Positions 1 to 10,427 of a stretch of 64,000 nt of DNA are shown here, piece by piece (the stretch's first letter is position 1; the number at the start of each line of letters is the position of its first letter). The stretch lies in NCBI GenBank assembly GCA_963795195.1, contig CAWCGU010000003.1, positions 372,001-436,000 on the forward strand. The letters are read 5' to 3'. The position numbers and the translations under genes are program-made. The notes under the pieces are model-generated. The model was not told the DNA's origin and made no database searches. It saw only the letters and a program-made list of their open reading frames with translations. The stretch is from CAWCGU01 sp963795195 (GTDB taxonomy: Bacteria > Actinomycetota > Thermoleophilia > Solirubrobacterales > 70-9).

Positions 1-1572
1 ACCGGGCTGGTGAAGACGGGCGAGGGCTTGGACGAACTCCTCGAGATCGAAAATCTCCTGGGGACGAACTTCGACGATGTCCTGGTCGGGGACGCCGGCG
101 CCAATTTGCTTGATGGGGCGGGGGGCGCCGATCGGCTACGTGGTGGACCAGGAGACGACGACTTGCAGGGGGGGGAGGGGGATACGGACTTCGTTGAGTA
201 TGTCGATGCTCAGTCCGCGGTCGTCGTCGACCTCGCCGCCGGTGTCGCATTCGGCGGGGGCGGCAACGACAGACTCAGCGGTACCGAATCGATCATCGGA
301 TCGGATTTCGACGACTCCCTGACCGGGGATGGGTTGCCCAATGCGCTCGACGGGCGTGGCGGCAGCGACGTGCTCGATGGCGGACCGGGGCCTGCGGATA
401 CCGCGCAGTTCCTGGGAGCGGACGGCGTCAGGGCGAGCCTCGCGGGTGGCACCGCGGTCGCGGGCGGTGAGACCGACACGCTGTCCCGGCTCGAGGGACT
501 TACCGGATCCGATGGCGACGACGTGCTGGTGGGCGATTCGGGCCCGAACGTACTGATCGCGCTAACCGGAAACGACGCGCTGTGGGGCAGGGGGGGTGCG
601 GACACTCTGTTTGGGGGTCTTGGCGACGACGCGGTCAACGGAGGGGCGGGCGACACCGACACGGCCGACTACAGAAGCGCGTTCGGCGCGACCTCGGGGG
701 TCAGCATCGATCTGGCTGCCGGAATCGCTACCAGTGATTCGTTCATCGACCGACTCCGAGGAGTCGAAATTCTCAACGGCTCCGACCATCACGACGTGTT
801 GCGCGGGAACGCAGCGGACAACATTTTTATCGCGGGGCCAGGCGATGACGATTTAGACGGTGCCAGCGGATTTGACCAGGTGCTGTATCTGGATGCGCTT
901 TCGGTGAACGCCGACCTGTCGGCCCATTCAGGCAGTGCCGTATATCCGACCGGCTCGGCCATCGACACGCTCACTCGGATCGAGGGACTGATGGGGTCGG
1001 TCGGGCCCGATGAGCTTCGCGGGGACACAGAGATCAACCTGCTCGTTGGAAGTGCGGGCGACGATTTGGTTGACGGGGCCGGCGGCAATGACTATCTGGT
1101 CGGTGATGCCGGCGACGACCAGCTGCAGGGGGGGCACGGGAAGTATGACGCGGTCAGCTACGTCTCCGAGGCGACGGGTGTCGACGCGGACCTGAGTCGC
1201 GGGACGATCTCGGTCGGCGTCGAGCAGACCGACACGGTCACCGGGGCTGAGATGGTCGCAGGAAGCGAATCGGCCGACCTGCTGCGGGGTGGGCCGGCTC
1301 GCGACTTCTTCCTTCCCGGTGGGGGAGACGATCAGGTCTTCGCTCTTGCTGGCAACGACGCGATTGCTGCCAGCGAGGGCGACGACCTCCTCAACGGGGG
1401 TGCCGGAAGAAAAGACACTTGTCTCGAGGAGAGGCGAGTGGGTTGCGAGCTGCGGCGACCTCCGCTCGTCTTTCGCCGGGCGATCGATCTGCTCGAGTTC
1501 CTACTCGATCTCGACGGGCGTCGCAAGAAGGGGCACCAGAATCACGCCGCTGTTCAAGGCAGCAAGAAGTGA
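1..1572 (+). CDS. RTX-type calcium-binding repeat protein, 3' part
   Basis: The frame is open to the left edge, so the N-terminus and any signal peptide lie outside the window; about 523 residues are visible. The protein is built of glycine/aspartate nonapeptide repeats of the hemolysin type (GGxGxDxLx, for example GGAGGADRLRGG and GGSDVLDGG). These alternate with a longer module of roughly 90 residues carrying A-V-x-x-DLAAG, then DTLxxxExLxGSxxDDxLxGD, repeated about five times. Such repeats form calcium-loaded parallel beta-rolls in secreted or surface proteins. The C-terminus ends after a GGAGRKDTC motif and a basic tail (about 45 residues) without a catalytic domain. It converges on the TIR-WD40 gene with 25 bp between the stop codons. 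Substrate or partner cannot be inferred. Confidence 0.8.
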   Translation, partial: TGLVKTGEGLDELLEIENLLGTNFDDVLVGDAGANLLDGAGGADRLRGGPGDDDLQGGEGDTDFVEYVDAQSAVVVDLAAGVAFGGGGNDRLSGTESIIGSDFDDSLTGDGLPNALDGRGGSDVLDGGPGPADTAQFLGADGVRASLAGGTAVAGGETDTLSRLEGLTGSDGDDVLVGDSGPNVLIALTGNDALWGRGGADTLFGGLGDDAVNGGAGDTDTADYRSAFGATSGVSIDLAAGIATSDSFIDRLRGVEILNGSDHHDVLRGNAADNIFIAGPGDDDLDGASGFDQVLYLDALSVNADLSAHSGSAVYPTGSAIDTLTRIEGLMGSVGPDELRGDTEINLLVGSAGDDLVDGAGGNDYLVGDAGDDQLQGGHGKYDAVSYVSEATGVDADLSRGTISVGVEQTDTVTGAEMVAGSESADLLRGGPARDFFLPGGGDDQVFALAGNDAIAASEGDDLLNGGAGRKDTCLEERRVGCELRRPPLVFRRAIDLLEFLLDLDGRRKKGHQNHAAVQGSKK

Positions 1573-1597
1573 TCCTGCTGACGGGGCGATGGTCGTG

Positions 1598-4504
1598 TCA
1601 AGCGCTCTCGGCACGGTAAGCGGCGAGCTCTTCGGGAGAGAGGACATTCAACAGGTCCTCTGCCAGCCCCAAGACCTCCTCGAACGGTATGCAGAGTCGG
1701 CAGCTGAAGACCCTGGCGCTTGCATCGAGTGCGCCCGTGACGACCAGGCCTCCGTCGAACGTGAATGCGGCTCCGTTCAGGCTCGCTCGGTTTCCTCGCA
1801 ATACATCGAGCAGCACGCCCGAGTCGGCGTCCCAGATCCTCGCAGTCCGATCCGTGCTGGCTGTGACGAGGAGGTCACCATCCGGGCTGTGGTCGAGATC
1901 CTCGATGCTCGAGGTGTGTCCACGAAGTCTGGCGACCGGCTGTTCTGAACGCGCATCCCACACGGTCACGGTTCCGTCTTCGCCTCCGCCAAGTAGGCGG
2001 TTGCCGTCGGGACTGAATGCAACGGATCGAAATGCCTGACCGGCACCGCGCACAACCCGCACTCGCTCTTTGCGCTCGAGATCCCAGACCGTGATCGTCC
2101 CTCGCTGCGAAGCCACGGCCAGAAAGCGGCTGTCGGGGCTGAAGGCAAGTGCATTCAGTTCGGAGTCCGGTCTGTTGTCGGTTCGGCCGAGGTCGGCGAC
2201 TCGCGTCCTCTGCTCGGCATTCCAGACCCGCGCGATGCCAGCCGCGCCGACTGCGGCTATGAGGGCGCCGTCGGGGCTGAACGCGGCGTCGTAGGCGGCG
2301 GCTCCCGGCAGGTCCCGCTGGTAGACATAGTCGCCGGACGCGACCTCCCAGACGCGGATAAGCGCCTTCGCCTGGTTCGGACGTGGATGGTCGCGCTCGT
2401 TGGCCGTGATCACGAATCTCCCGTCCGGGCTGAAGTTCGCAGCCCACGGCTTGACGAGGTAATTGCGGTAGCACGCCCTTTCGCTGGCGACTTGGATGGC
2501 GAGTACGGTGAGTGTTCTCGGCGAGACTCCCGGTCTCCAGACGCGGCTAGTGCAGTCGTCAGCGGCGGTGACGATCAGGTTTTCCATCGGAGCGGCGGCG
2601 ACGTCCGTTAAGTGTGCGTCGGGGTGGTGCCGCCCGTACACCGCCAGCGACTCATCACCCTGCGCGGGCCAGAGCCTTGCCAGGTGATCCTCGCCGGCTG
2701 TGACGGCCCGACGGCCATCGGGGCTCAGTGCCACGGAGTTGAGGGGTTCTCCCGCGCCGCGCAGCGTGGTGTGTGGAGGGAGGACCCGGACCCGTCCTTG
2801 TGTCCCGCGGTTGGTCGCCTGCTCCCAGACCTTCGCAGTCCCGTCCAGCCCGGCGGCGGCGACCCAAGTGGGGGCGGCAGCGGCAACCGCGTAGACCTCA
2901 TCGTTGCCCACACGGAAGGCTGCGGTTCGGTTCGCAAGGCCAGCGTCCCAGACGCGCACTGCACCATCTTGGCCACCTGCGACGATCGCATCGCCCGACG
3001 CGGTGAAGGCCACCGAGTTGATGTCCGTTGCCTCGTTGGGCTGGCCACCCGCTCCGAAAATCGCGCTCGAAACGACCGTCTCGGACCGAAGATCCCACAG
3101 CCGCAAGCTTCCGTCTGCGCCGCCGGTGACCACCTGCCTGCCATTCGGCGCGAATGCAACCGCGTACAGCTGGCTTGAGCTTCCTTTGAGACGGCTCACG
3201 AGCTTTCCGGTCGCGACCCTCCAGATCCGCGCCGTTCCGTCAGCCGTGGCCGCGGCAAGCAGGCGCCCGGATGCATCGAACGCGATCTTCACGATCGGTC
3301 CTCCGCCTGGGCCCAGTTCGCTCACCATCCGCGGCCTCTCTCGAAGCCTCCAAAGCTGGACGATTCCCTCCTCGTCGGCAACGGCGAGCCCGCCGTCCGT
3401 GGGGCTTAGCTGCGCGTCCAGCATGGCCGCCGAGCCCGGCGGATCCACGATCTCGATGGTCTCCATTGTGGCGGGGTCCCAGAGCCGGGCCGTGCCGTCG
3501 TCGCTGGAGGTCACCACCAGGGAGCCTTCTATGTTCCAGGCGGCGCTGTTGACAGGACCGTCGTGTCCGCGCAACACGCCGTCAGCTCGCGGGGTCTCGA
3601 GCGCCGCGCGAATTGCCTGCTCCGCCTCGGGGGTCTGGGCCGCGTGCGCCGCTTCGACGGCGAGCACCAGGCTCAAGTCCGGATTCGATGCTGCGGCAAG
3701 CAGCGACTTTGCGGCGAGCTCGCGCGATCGTGCGTCCTTCGCCTGGTCTTCCGCCCGGTTTCGCTGGATCAGCGCGACTGCCGCTAGTCCGAGCGCCACC
3801 ACGAGAGCAGCGGTCAGAAGCCCCGTACGGATCCGCTGTGCCCGTCGAGCGGTCGCACGGCTTGCGAGCACGTGCTCCGTCTGCAAGCGGTTCGGTTGCG
3901 GGTCGGTTTGCTCGTCGGCTTCGGCCAATCGGCGCTCCGCCGCCTCGAGATCGCGACCTCGCAGCACGAACGCGCTATCGCGTCCACTGGTCTCCCACTC
4001 CCTCGCCTTGACGGTGAGCCGGGCATGCTCTCGGCGCCAGTCAAGGTCCGTAGTCAGAGCCGTGACCAACTCGCGCATGGGCCGGTCGAACTCCTTAGGC
4101 CGCTCAAAGTTGATCCAGTGGCGCGCGGAGATCGCCTCGGGAACGAGGTTCGCCGGCACGGGCCGAATCAACACCCCGACCAAGCGCTTGTTCAGTGCCT
4201 CAGCGTGCTGGAGCTCCTCGCGGCAGACGGCCGATGCTGCCGATTCAGGACTGATCAGAAAGACAAACGCGGTCGCGGCGTCGATCGCCTCTTCGATCTC
4301 CGAACGCCACTCGGCGCTTGGCGGGATCCCGCTGAGGTCCACCCAGCAATCAACATCAGCGTCCCGGAGAGCGGCGACCAGGCTATTGGCGAGCTCGGCA
4401 TCTTTGCGCGCGTATGAAACGAATACGTGCCCCTGGTTTGCGTCGCTTCTCCCCGATGGCTCAGGCCTCGAATACCGTACCGTCGAGTCCGATGGTTTCG
4501 TGAT
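1598..4504 (-). CDS. TIR domain-transmembrane-WD40 repeat protein
   Basis: The protein has an N-terminal TIR domain (about residues 25-150 from the start used here, beginning HVFVSYARKD), with a C-x-x-E-L (VCREEL) at the position expected for the catalytic glutamate of NAD-consuming TIRs. A basic linker and one membrane helix (about residues 226-246) follow. Next come 14 WD40 repeats (about residues 305-945, each ending RxWD or similar), enough for two seven-bladed propellers. The tail reads LSPEELAAYR, common in this family. The first ATG/GTG/TTG in frame is GTG at 4342, which would cut off half of the TIR domain. Between the in-frame stop near 4597 and 4342 there is no standard start. The best candidate is ATC at 4504, preceded by GGGGAG with 7 nt spacing. 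An ATG at 4611 overlaps the upstream stop (TGATG) but is in another frame, so a frameshift is the alternative. It is downstream of, and probably cotranscribed with, the RyR-domain gene. Confidence 0.8.
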   Translation of the reverse strand: MTKPSDSTVRYSRPEPSGRSDANQGHVFVSYARKDAELANSLVAALRDADVDCWVDLSGIPPSAEWRSEIEEAIDAATAFVFLISPESAASAVCREELQHAEALNKRLVGVLIRPVPANLVPEAISARHWINFERPKEFDRPMRELVTALTTDLDWRREHARLTVKAREWETSGRDSAFVLRGRDLEAAERRLAEADEQTDPQPNRLQTEHVLASRATARRAQRIRTGLLTAALVVALGLAAVALIQRNRAEDQAKDARSRELAAKSLLAAASNPDLSLVLAVEAAHAAQTPEAEQAIRAALETPRADGVLRGHDGPVNSAAWNIEGSLVVTSSDDGTARLWDPATMETIEIVDPPGSAAMLDAQLSPTDGGLAVADEEGIVQLWRLRERPRMVSELGPGGGPIVKIAFDASGRLLAAATADGTARIWRVATGKLVSRLKGSSSQLYAVAFAPNGRQVVTGGADGSLRLWDLRSETVVSSAIFGAGGQPNEATDINSVAFTASGDAIVAGGQDGAVRVWDAGLANRTAAFRVGNDEVYAVAAAAPTWVAAAGLDGTAKVWEQATNRGTQGRVRVLPPHTTLRGAGEPLNSVALSPDGRRAVTAGEDHLARLWPAQGDESLAVYGRHHPDAHLTDVAAAPMENLIVTAADDCTSRVWRPGVSPRTLTVLAIQVASERACYRNYLVKPWAANFSPDGRFVITANERDHPRPNQAKALIRVWEVASGDYVYQRDLPGAAAYDAAFSPDGALIAAVGAAGIARVWNAEQRTRVADLGRTDNRPDSELNALAFSPDSRFLAVASQRGTITVWDLERKERVRVVRGAGQAFRSVAFSPDGNRLLGGGEDGTVTVWDARSEQPVARLRGHTSSIEDLDHSPDGDLLVTASTDRTARIWDADSGVLLDVLRGNRASLNGAAFTFDGGLVVTGALDASARVFSCRLCIPFEEVLGLAEDLLNVLSPEELAAYRAESA

Positions 4505-4610
4505 TCGTTTGCTCCCCGTCTCGACTTCGACTATACGCTTTGCCGAGCGCGTCGTGGTGCACCTCTTGGAAGAGGGAGAGAAGCACGCGAGTCAGTGGAT
4601 ACGCCCGGCA

Positions 4611-6353
4611 TCAAGACTGTTCGCTGACCTGCCCGATTGATCGCACGGTTCGGTAAACCTCATAGCCTGCCGCGGCCAGCACCTTCGGCAGTTCGCCTGC
4701 GAAGAGCCGGTCATAGTCCCGGATCTCCTCGGGAAGCTGTTCCCAGGGAACATCGATCCATGGATTGGTCTTCGCCACGAGGTCCTTCGCTCGGCCTGGG
4801 ACCCAGTCACGCGCCTTTCGCTCGGTGTTCCAGCGTTCGTGCTCGGAAATCGCGATCTCTTCCACCTCGCTTTCGCTGAACTCGATCACCTCAGCGTTCC
4901 AGTCGACCAGGGGTCGAAGCCCGCAGCCGACTTGAGCCAGCTTGTCCTTGATTGCCCGCGCTTGCGCACGGTTCGCCGCCTTGAATGTCGTTGCGAGCTC
5001 CTCCCATCGAACCAAGGGGGCCTCGCCCACCGCACCCGAATCCACGGGAGCCTGTTCGAGGTACAGCTCGTGAAACGCACGAGCAATGGTTTCCACAAGG
5101 CCGTCCGTGACCATTGGGAGGGAGCAGGCTTGGTCGATGACGCTGAACAGGCTCACGTGCCTTGCGCTGGACTCAGCCTCCAGCAACTCTGCAAATCCTC
5201 GATGTTCGAGCATCATGCGGATCACCAAGGAGCCTCGGTCCCCGAGCAGTCGCGAGATGGCGAATCCGAGCCGGAGGCTTACCGTGTCGCTGGTCCCGCA
5301 AACGATGACCAGCGTCGCATCGCGCATCATCTGTCGGGCGCCGGCGGGGTTTGCGGCACTGAGATCCTCTTCATAATGGCGAAGGTCCGCCAGTTCAGCG
5401 ATCGATGGGTGGCGCGCAACAAGCATTTGGAGCCAGCCTGCTGCGCCGGCCCAGGCGACTGTGAGCGAGATCGGGTCCGATTTGGCGCCGGCGAGTGAGC
5501 GCCACTGCCGCGCGGCCGTGATCACGAGCGCTTCGGCAAGCTCATCGTTGCCGACTACGACGATGTGTGGCGGACGGGACGCTCCCGAGCGGCGAATCAG
5601 GTCCGCATGCTGTCGCAGTAGCAAGCGCGCGGCGCGCTCGGGGATGCTGAACCATTCCACGGTCAGCCCAGCCCCCGAGGCCGGCAGCGAGGCGCTCGTC
5701 AACTCCGCGATCAGGTCGCCGTCGGCGACATGGCAGAACGCGTGGAGCGGATCAGCGCGCTTGGCGCACAAAGTCCTCGCGAGGCTCGCGATGTTGGCGT
5801 TGTCGGCATCGTCTGGGAGGACAGAGATCAGTGTCGAGGCGCGATGCACTCCCGCCGTGTGCAGCAGATCCACGTCGGTGGAGTCGCCGATGATGACGAT
5901 CGCCCCCAAGCTACGCGCGACCGCGATGTTTGGATTCGCGTGATCAGATTCGATCGCCACAACTGACCCCGGGGGCGAAGCAGACAGAATCGAGCGCACC
6001 AGCCGGATGCCCCTTCGGCCGAGCCCGCAGACGACGACGTGATTTCTCCGCGCCCGGGCGCGAGCGAGATGCCACTGATCCTCGAGCAAAGCGGTAAGCA
6101 CGGTCAGCGTTGCGAAAGCAGCGGCCGCTGGTGCCATGAAGCGGGCAGCCTGCAGCGTCGGTGGGACCGATCCCGATGGCTCTTCAAACGTGAAAGCAAG
6201 CAGCGCGAGCGTGCCGTAGATAGCGTCGAGCACCGTTGCGTCCGCCTGCACGTATCCAACGAATCCGAGCAGCAGCGCGAGCACTGCCAACACTGCCAGC
6301 ACGCCGATGCGGTGCTGGCGCCATGACCGCCGCCAGGTGGTTCCCACCCTCAT
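4611..6353 (-). CDS. Membrane TrkA-N/RCK protein with C-terminal RyR domain
   Basis: 580 residues. Two membrane helices (about 16-34 and 72-91) flank a pore-like hydrophobic stretch (41-55), but there is no K+ filter GYG. Two Rossmann TrkA-N-like units follow, one with GLGRRG at 110-115 and a second starting HIVVVGNDELAEALV near 263. The C-terminus (about 497-568) matches the RyR domain of ryanodine receptors: EHERW at 504-508, KTNP at 528-531 and QLPEEIRDYDR near 539-549. The order channel-like membrane module, nucleotide-binding module, RyR sensor suggests a ligand-gated membrane protein. The next gene starts near its stop codon and encodes a TIR-WD40 protein, so the two probably act together. 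A TAGGGT hexamer lies 6 nt upstream of the ATG. The RyR call rests on motif recognition and is fairly firm; a conflict or immune role is inference. Confidence 0.82.
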   Translation of the reverse strand: MRVGTTWRRSWRQHRIGVLAVLAVLALLLGFVGYVQADATVLDAIYGTLALLAFTFEEPSGSVPPTLQAARFMAPAAAAFATLTVLTALLEDQWHLARARARRNHVVVCGLGRRGIRLVRSILSASPPGSVVAIESDHANPNIAVARSLGAIVIIGDSTDVDLLHTAGVHRASTLISVLPDDADNANIASLARTLCAKRADPLHAFCHVADGDLIAELTSASLPASGAGLTVEWFSIPERAARLLLRQHADLIRRSGASRPPHIVVVGNDELAEALVITAARQWRSLAGAKSDPISLTVAWAGAAGWLQMLVARHPSIAELADLRHYEEDLSAANPAGARQMMRDATLVIVCGTSDTVSLRLGFAISRLLGDRGSLVIRMMLEHRGFAELLEAESSARHVSLFSVIDQACSLPMVTDGLVETIARAFHELYLEQAPVDSGAVGEAPLVRWEELATTFKAANRAQARAIKDKLAQVGCGLRPLVDWNAEVIEFSESEVEEIAISEHERWNTERKARDWVPGRAKDLVAKTNPWIDVPWEQLPEEIRDYDRLFAGELPKVLAAAGYEVYRTVRSIGQVSEQS

Positions 6354-6359
6354 GTCCGG

Positions 6360-6365
6360 ACCCTA
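6360..6365 (-). promoter_or_regulatory. Leaderless-type -10 for the RyR/TIR operon
   Basis: On the minus strand TAGGGT is followed by six bases (ccggac) and then the ATG at 6353. This spacing would put the transcription start at or next to the start codon. Confidence 0.5.
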
Positions 6366-6506
6366 CCGCGCGTTCGCTGCTGCGGCGGCGGGTGATCGCG
6401 CAAGCCCTGCCCCGATGCAGGGACCGGGCGCCCGATGACGTAAGAAGGTGCGAGCCGACGCTTCGAGCGCTCTAAGCTTTGGGCCGCGGCCGCCGATACC
6501 AGTTCC

Positions 6507-6514
6507 AAGGGAGG
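6507..6514 (+). promoter_or_regulatory. clpX ribosome binding site
   Basis: AAGGGAGG lies 9 nt before GTG 6524. It decides the start of clpX, because the reading frame is also open upstream to 6479 and an out-of-frame ATG sits at 6516. A -10-like TAAGCT occurs at 6473-6478. Confidence 0.65.
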
Positions 6515-6523
6515 AATGACGCC

Positions 6524-7804
<1,281 letters not shown>

Positions 7805-7847
7805 GGCCGGGCCCTGAGGTCCAGCCGATGCTTAACATCGCGCGTCC

Positions 7848-10427
7848 GTGAACGAGGACGAGCGCGCAAAGCTGGAAGCGACTACCCGCTACGACCCCGT
7901 GGAGGTCGAGCAGCGGATCTTCGCCGACTGGCTGGAGGGCGGGCACTTCCACGCGCCGGCTGAGGGCGCCGCCGGGGAGAACTTCTCGATCGCGATTCCG
8001 CCGCCGAACGTGACTGGCGCGCTACACATGGGCCACGCACTGAACGGCTCGATCCAGGACGTTCTGATCCGCAAGCGGCGAATGGAGGGGCGCAACACCC
8101 TTTGGCTGCTCGGCACCGACCACGCGTCGATCGCCGTCCACGCAGTGCTCGAGAAGGAGCTGCGCGCAGAGGGAACCTCCCGTCACGAGCTCGGCCGGGA
8201 GGCCTTTCTCGAGCGCGCCTGGGAATGGAAAGAGCAGTACGGATCGCAGATCGTCGAGCAGTTCAAGCGGCTGGGTGCTTCGTGTGACTACGACCGCGAG
8301 CGCTTCACGCTCGATGACGGCTACGTGAAAGCGGTCCACCGGGTCTTCAAGGCGCTCTACGACAAGGGCTACATCTACCGCGACAACTACATGGTCAACT
8401 GGGACGTCGGCTCGAACTCCGTGATCTCAGACCTCGAAGTCGAGAACCGGGAGGTCACCGACGTCATCTACGAGATCGACTACCCGATCGAAGACTGCGA
8501 CGACGTCATCACCGTCGCGACCGTGAGGCCCGAAACGATGCTTGCGGACACGGCGATCGCCGTCAATCCGAACGATCAGCGCTATACCGCGCTGGTCGGG
8601 CGCCACGCGACCCTGCCGCTCGTCGGGCGCCGCCTGGAGATCATCGCCGACGACTACATCGATCCGGAATTCGGCACGGGAGCTTTGAAGGTGACGCCAG
8701 GCCACGACATCAACGACTTCGAGATCGGCCGGGCCCACGGACTGGAGGAGATAAGCGTCATCGGAGAGGACGGACGCCTCAACGAGGCCGCGCCGGAGCG
8801 CTTCCGCGGGCTTGCGGGCCAGGAAGCGATCGACGCCGTCGTCGCGGCGCTGCGCGAAGAGGGGCGACTGCGCTCCGAGGAGTCCTACACCCATTCAGTT
8901 CCGTTCTCACACCGCTCGGGGGAGCGCATCGAGCCGCTGATCTCGCTGCAGTGGTTCTGCCGGATGGACGAGCTGGCGGCGCCGGCGATCGACGTGGTCG
9001 AGCGCGACGAGGTCCGGATCCGGCCCGAGAACTGGAAGCGCGTCTACCTCGACTGGATGAACAACATCCGGCCCTGGTGCATCTCGCGCCAGCTCTGGTG
9101 GGGCCACCGGATCCCGGTCTGGTACTGCGACGCCTGCGAGGAGACGATCGTGGCCGAGAGCCCGCCCGAGCGTTGCGGCGCCTGCGACGGGCCGCTGCGC
9201 CAGGACGAGGACGTGCTCGACACCTGGTTCTCATCCGCCCTGTGGCCGTTTGCGACGCTCGGCTGGCCGGACCAGGACTCGCCCGAGTTGCGTGCCTTTT
9301 ACCCAACCAATTTCCTGACCACGGCCCGCGACATCCTCTTCCTCTGGGTGGCGCGGATGGTGATGATGGGTCTTGAGTTCCCCGGCAAGATCCCCTTCGA
9401 CGACGTCTACGTCCACTCCGTGATCCAGGCGCCGGACGGGCGACGAATGTCGAAATCGCTGGGCACGGGGATCGACCCGCTCGACGAAATCGCCAAGCAC
9501 GGCGCCGACGCGCTGCGCTTCGGGCTGCTGGCGATGTCCTCGACGCAGGACGTGCGCTTCTCCGAGGCCAAGGTCCAGCAGGGCCGCGACCTCGCCAACA
9601 AGCTCTGGAACGCGTCGCGGCTCGTTCTCCTCAACGTCAAGCCGGTGGACCCGTCGGCCGCCTCGCCCCAGCTCGAGGATCGCTGGATTCTTTCTCGCCT
9701 GCAGCGCGCGGTTGACGACGTCAACGAGCGAATCGAGACCTTCGACTTCGCGCATGCTGCGCAAGTCCTCTACCGCTTCATCTGGTCCGAGTTCTGCGAC
9801 TGGTATCTGGAGATCGTCAAACCGCGGCTCTACGACGGAAACGAGGACGCGTCGGCAACGCTCCTGCACGTCCTCGAGACCCTGCTTGCGCTGGCACACC
9901 CGGTGATGCCGTTCGTCAGCGAGGAGATCTACTCCTACCTCCGGGAGGCGGCTGACGGCGCCGGCTCCGCGCCGAAGCTGGTGACCCACCAGTTCCCGGA
10001 AGCGGACCCGGCGCTTGTTGATGAGGAGGCCGAGAGCGAGCTCGGCGCGGCGATCGAGCAGACCCAGAAGCTGCGTCGCTGGCGCGACCTCGCGGGGGTT
10101 CGCGCGGGTGCGGTGCTGTCGGGCTCCCTGCACGGCGGCTCGGTACCCCATGAGCTTGTCGGCCGCCTGGCCCGGTTCGAGTTCTCCGGAAGTGGCGAAA
10201 CGGTCGCAAGCGTGGGCGGCGTCGCCGTCCTCGCCTCCGAGGAGATCGATGCCGAACAGGTGCAGGGCCGCCTCGAGGAGCGTCGCGAGCAGCTGCGCTC
10301 GGAGGTCAAGCGCTGCGAGGGCAAGCTCGCCAACGAGGGCTTCGTCGCCAAGGCTCCGGCGGAGGTCGTCGAGGAGGAGCGCCGCAAGCTCGACGCCTAC
10401 AGGGCCGAACTCGAGGAGCTGGGCTGA
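7848..10427 (+). CDS. valS: Valine--tRNA ligase
   Basis: 859 residues; class I aminoacyl-tRNA synthetase charging tRNA-Val. The HIGH-type signature reads HMGH within PPPNVTGALHMGHALN, and the KMSKS loop reads RRMSKSLG. The editing domain and the tRNA-binding anticodon domain are in the expected order. The C-terminal coiled coil typical of ValRS (LEERREQLRSEVKRCEGKLANEGF) is present. It starts with GTG 7848; a TAACAT hexamer lies 9 nt upstream. Its last bases overlap the likely CTG start of folC (CTGA). Confidence 0.97.
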   Translation: MNEDERAKLEATTRYDPVEVEQRIFADWLEGGHFHAPAEGAAGENFSIAIPPPNVTGALHMGHALNGSIQDVLIRKRRMEGRNTLWLLGTDHASIAVHAVLEKELRAEGTSRHELGREAFLERAWEWKEQYGSQIVEQFKRLGASCDYDRERFTLDDGYVKAVHRVFKALYDKGYIYRDNYMVNWDVGSNSVISDLEVENREVTDVIYEIDYPIEDCDDVITVATVRPETMLADTAIAVNPNDQRYTALVGRHATLPLVGRRLEIIADDYIDPEFGTGALKVTPGHDINDFEIGRAHGLEEISVIGEDGRLNEAAPERFRGLAGQEAIDAVVAALREEGRLRSEESYTHSVPFSHRSGERIEPLISLQWFCRMDELAAPAIDVVERDEVRIRPENWKRVYLDWMNNIRPWCISRQLWWGHRIPVWYCDACEETIVAESPPERCGACDGPLRQDEDVLDTWFSSALWPFATLGWPDQDSPELRAFYPTNFLTTARDILFLWVARMVMMGLEFPGKIPFDDVYVHSVIQAPDGRRMSKSLGTGIDPLDEIAKHGADALRFGLLAMSSTQDVRFSEAKVQQGRDLANKLWNASRLVLLNVKPVDPSAASPQLEDRWILSRLQRAVDDVNERIETFDFAHAAQVLYRFIWSEFCDWYLEIVKPRLYDGNEDASATLLHVLETLLALAHPVMPFVSEEIYSYLREAADGAGSAPKLVTHQFPEADPALVDEEAESELGAAIEQTQKLRRWRDLAGVRAGAVLSGSLHGGSVPHELVGRLARFEFSGSGETVASVGGVAVLASEEIDAEQVQGRLEERREQLRSEVKRCEGKLANEGFVAKAPAEVVEEERRKLDAYRAELEELG

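Noticed and set aside
2904..4640. 578-residue plus-strand frame opposite the TIR-WD40 gene
   Set aside because: Ser/Ala/Arg-rich mirror of the WD40 repeats; no domain or ribosome site.
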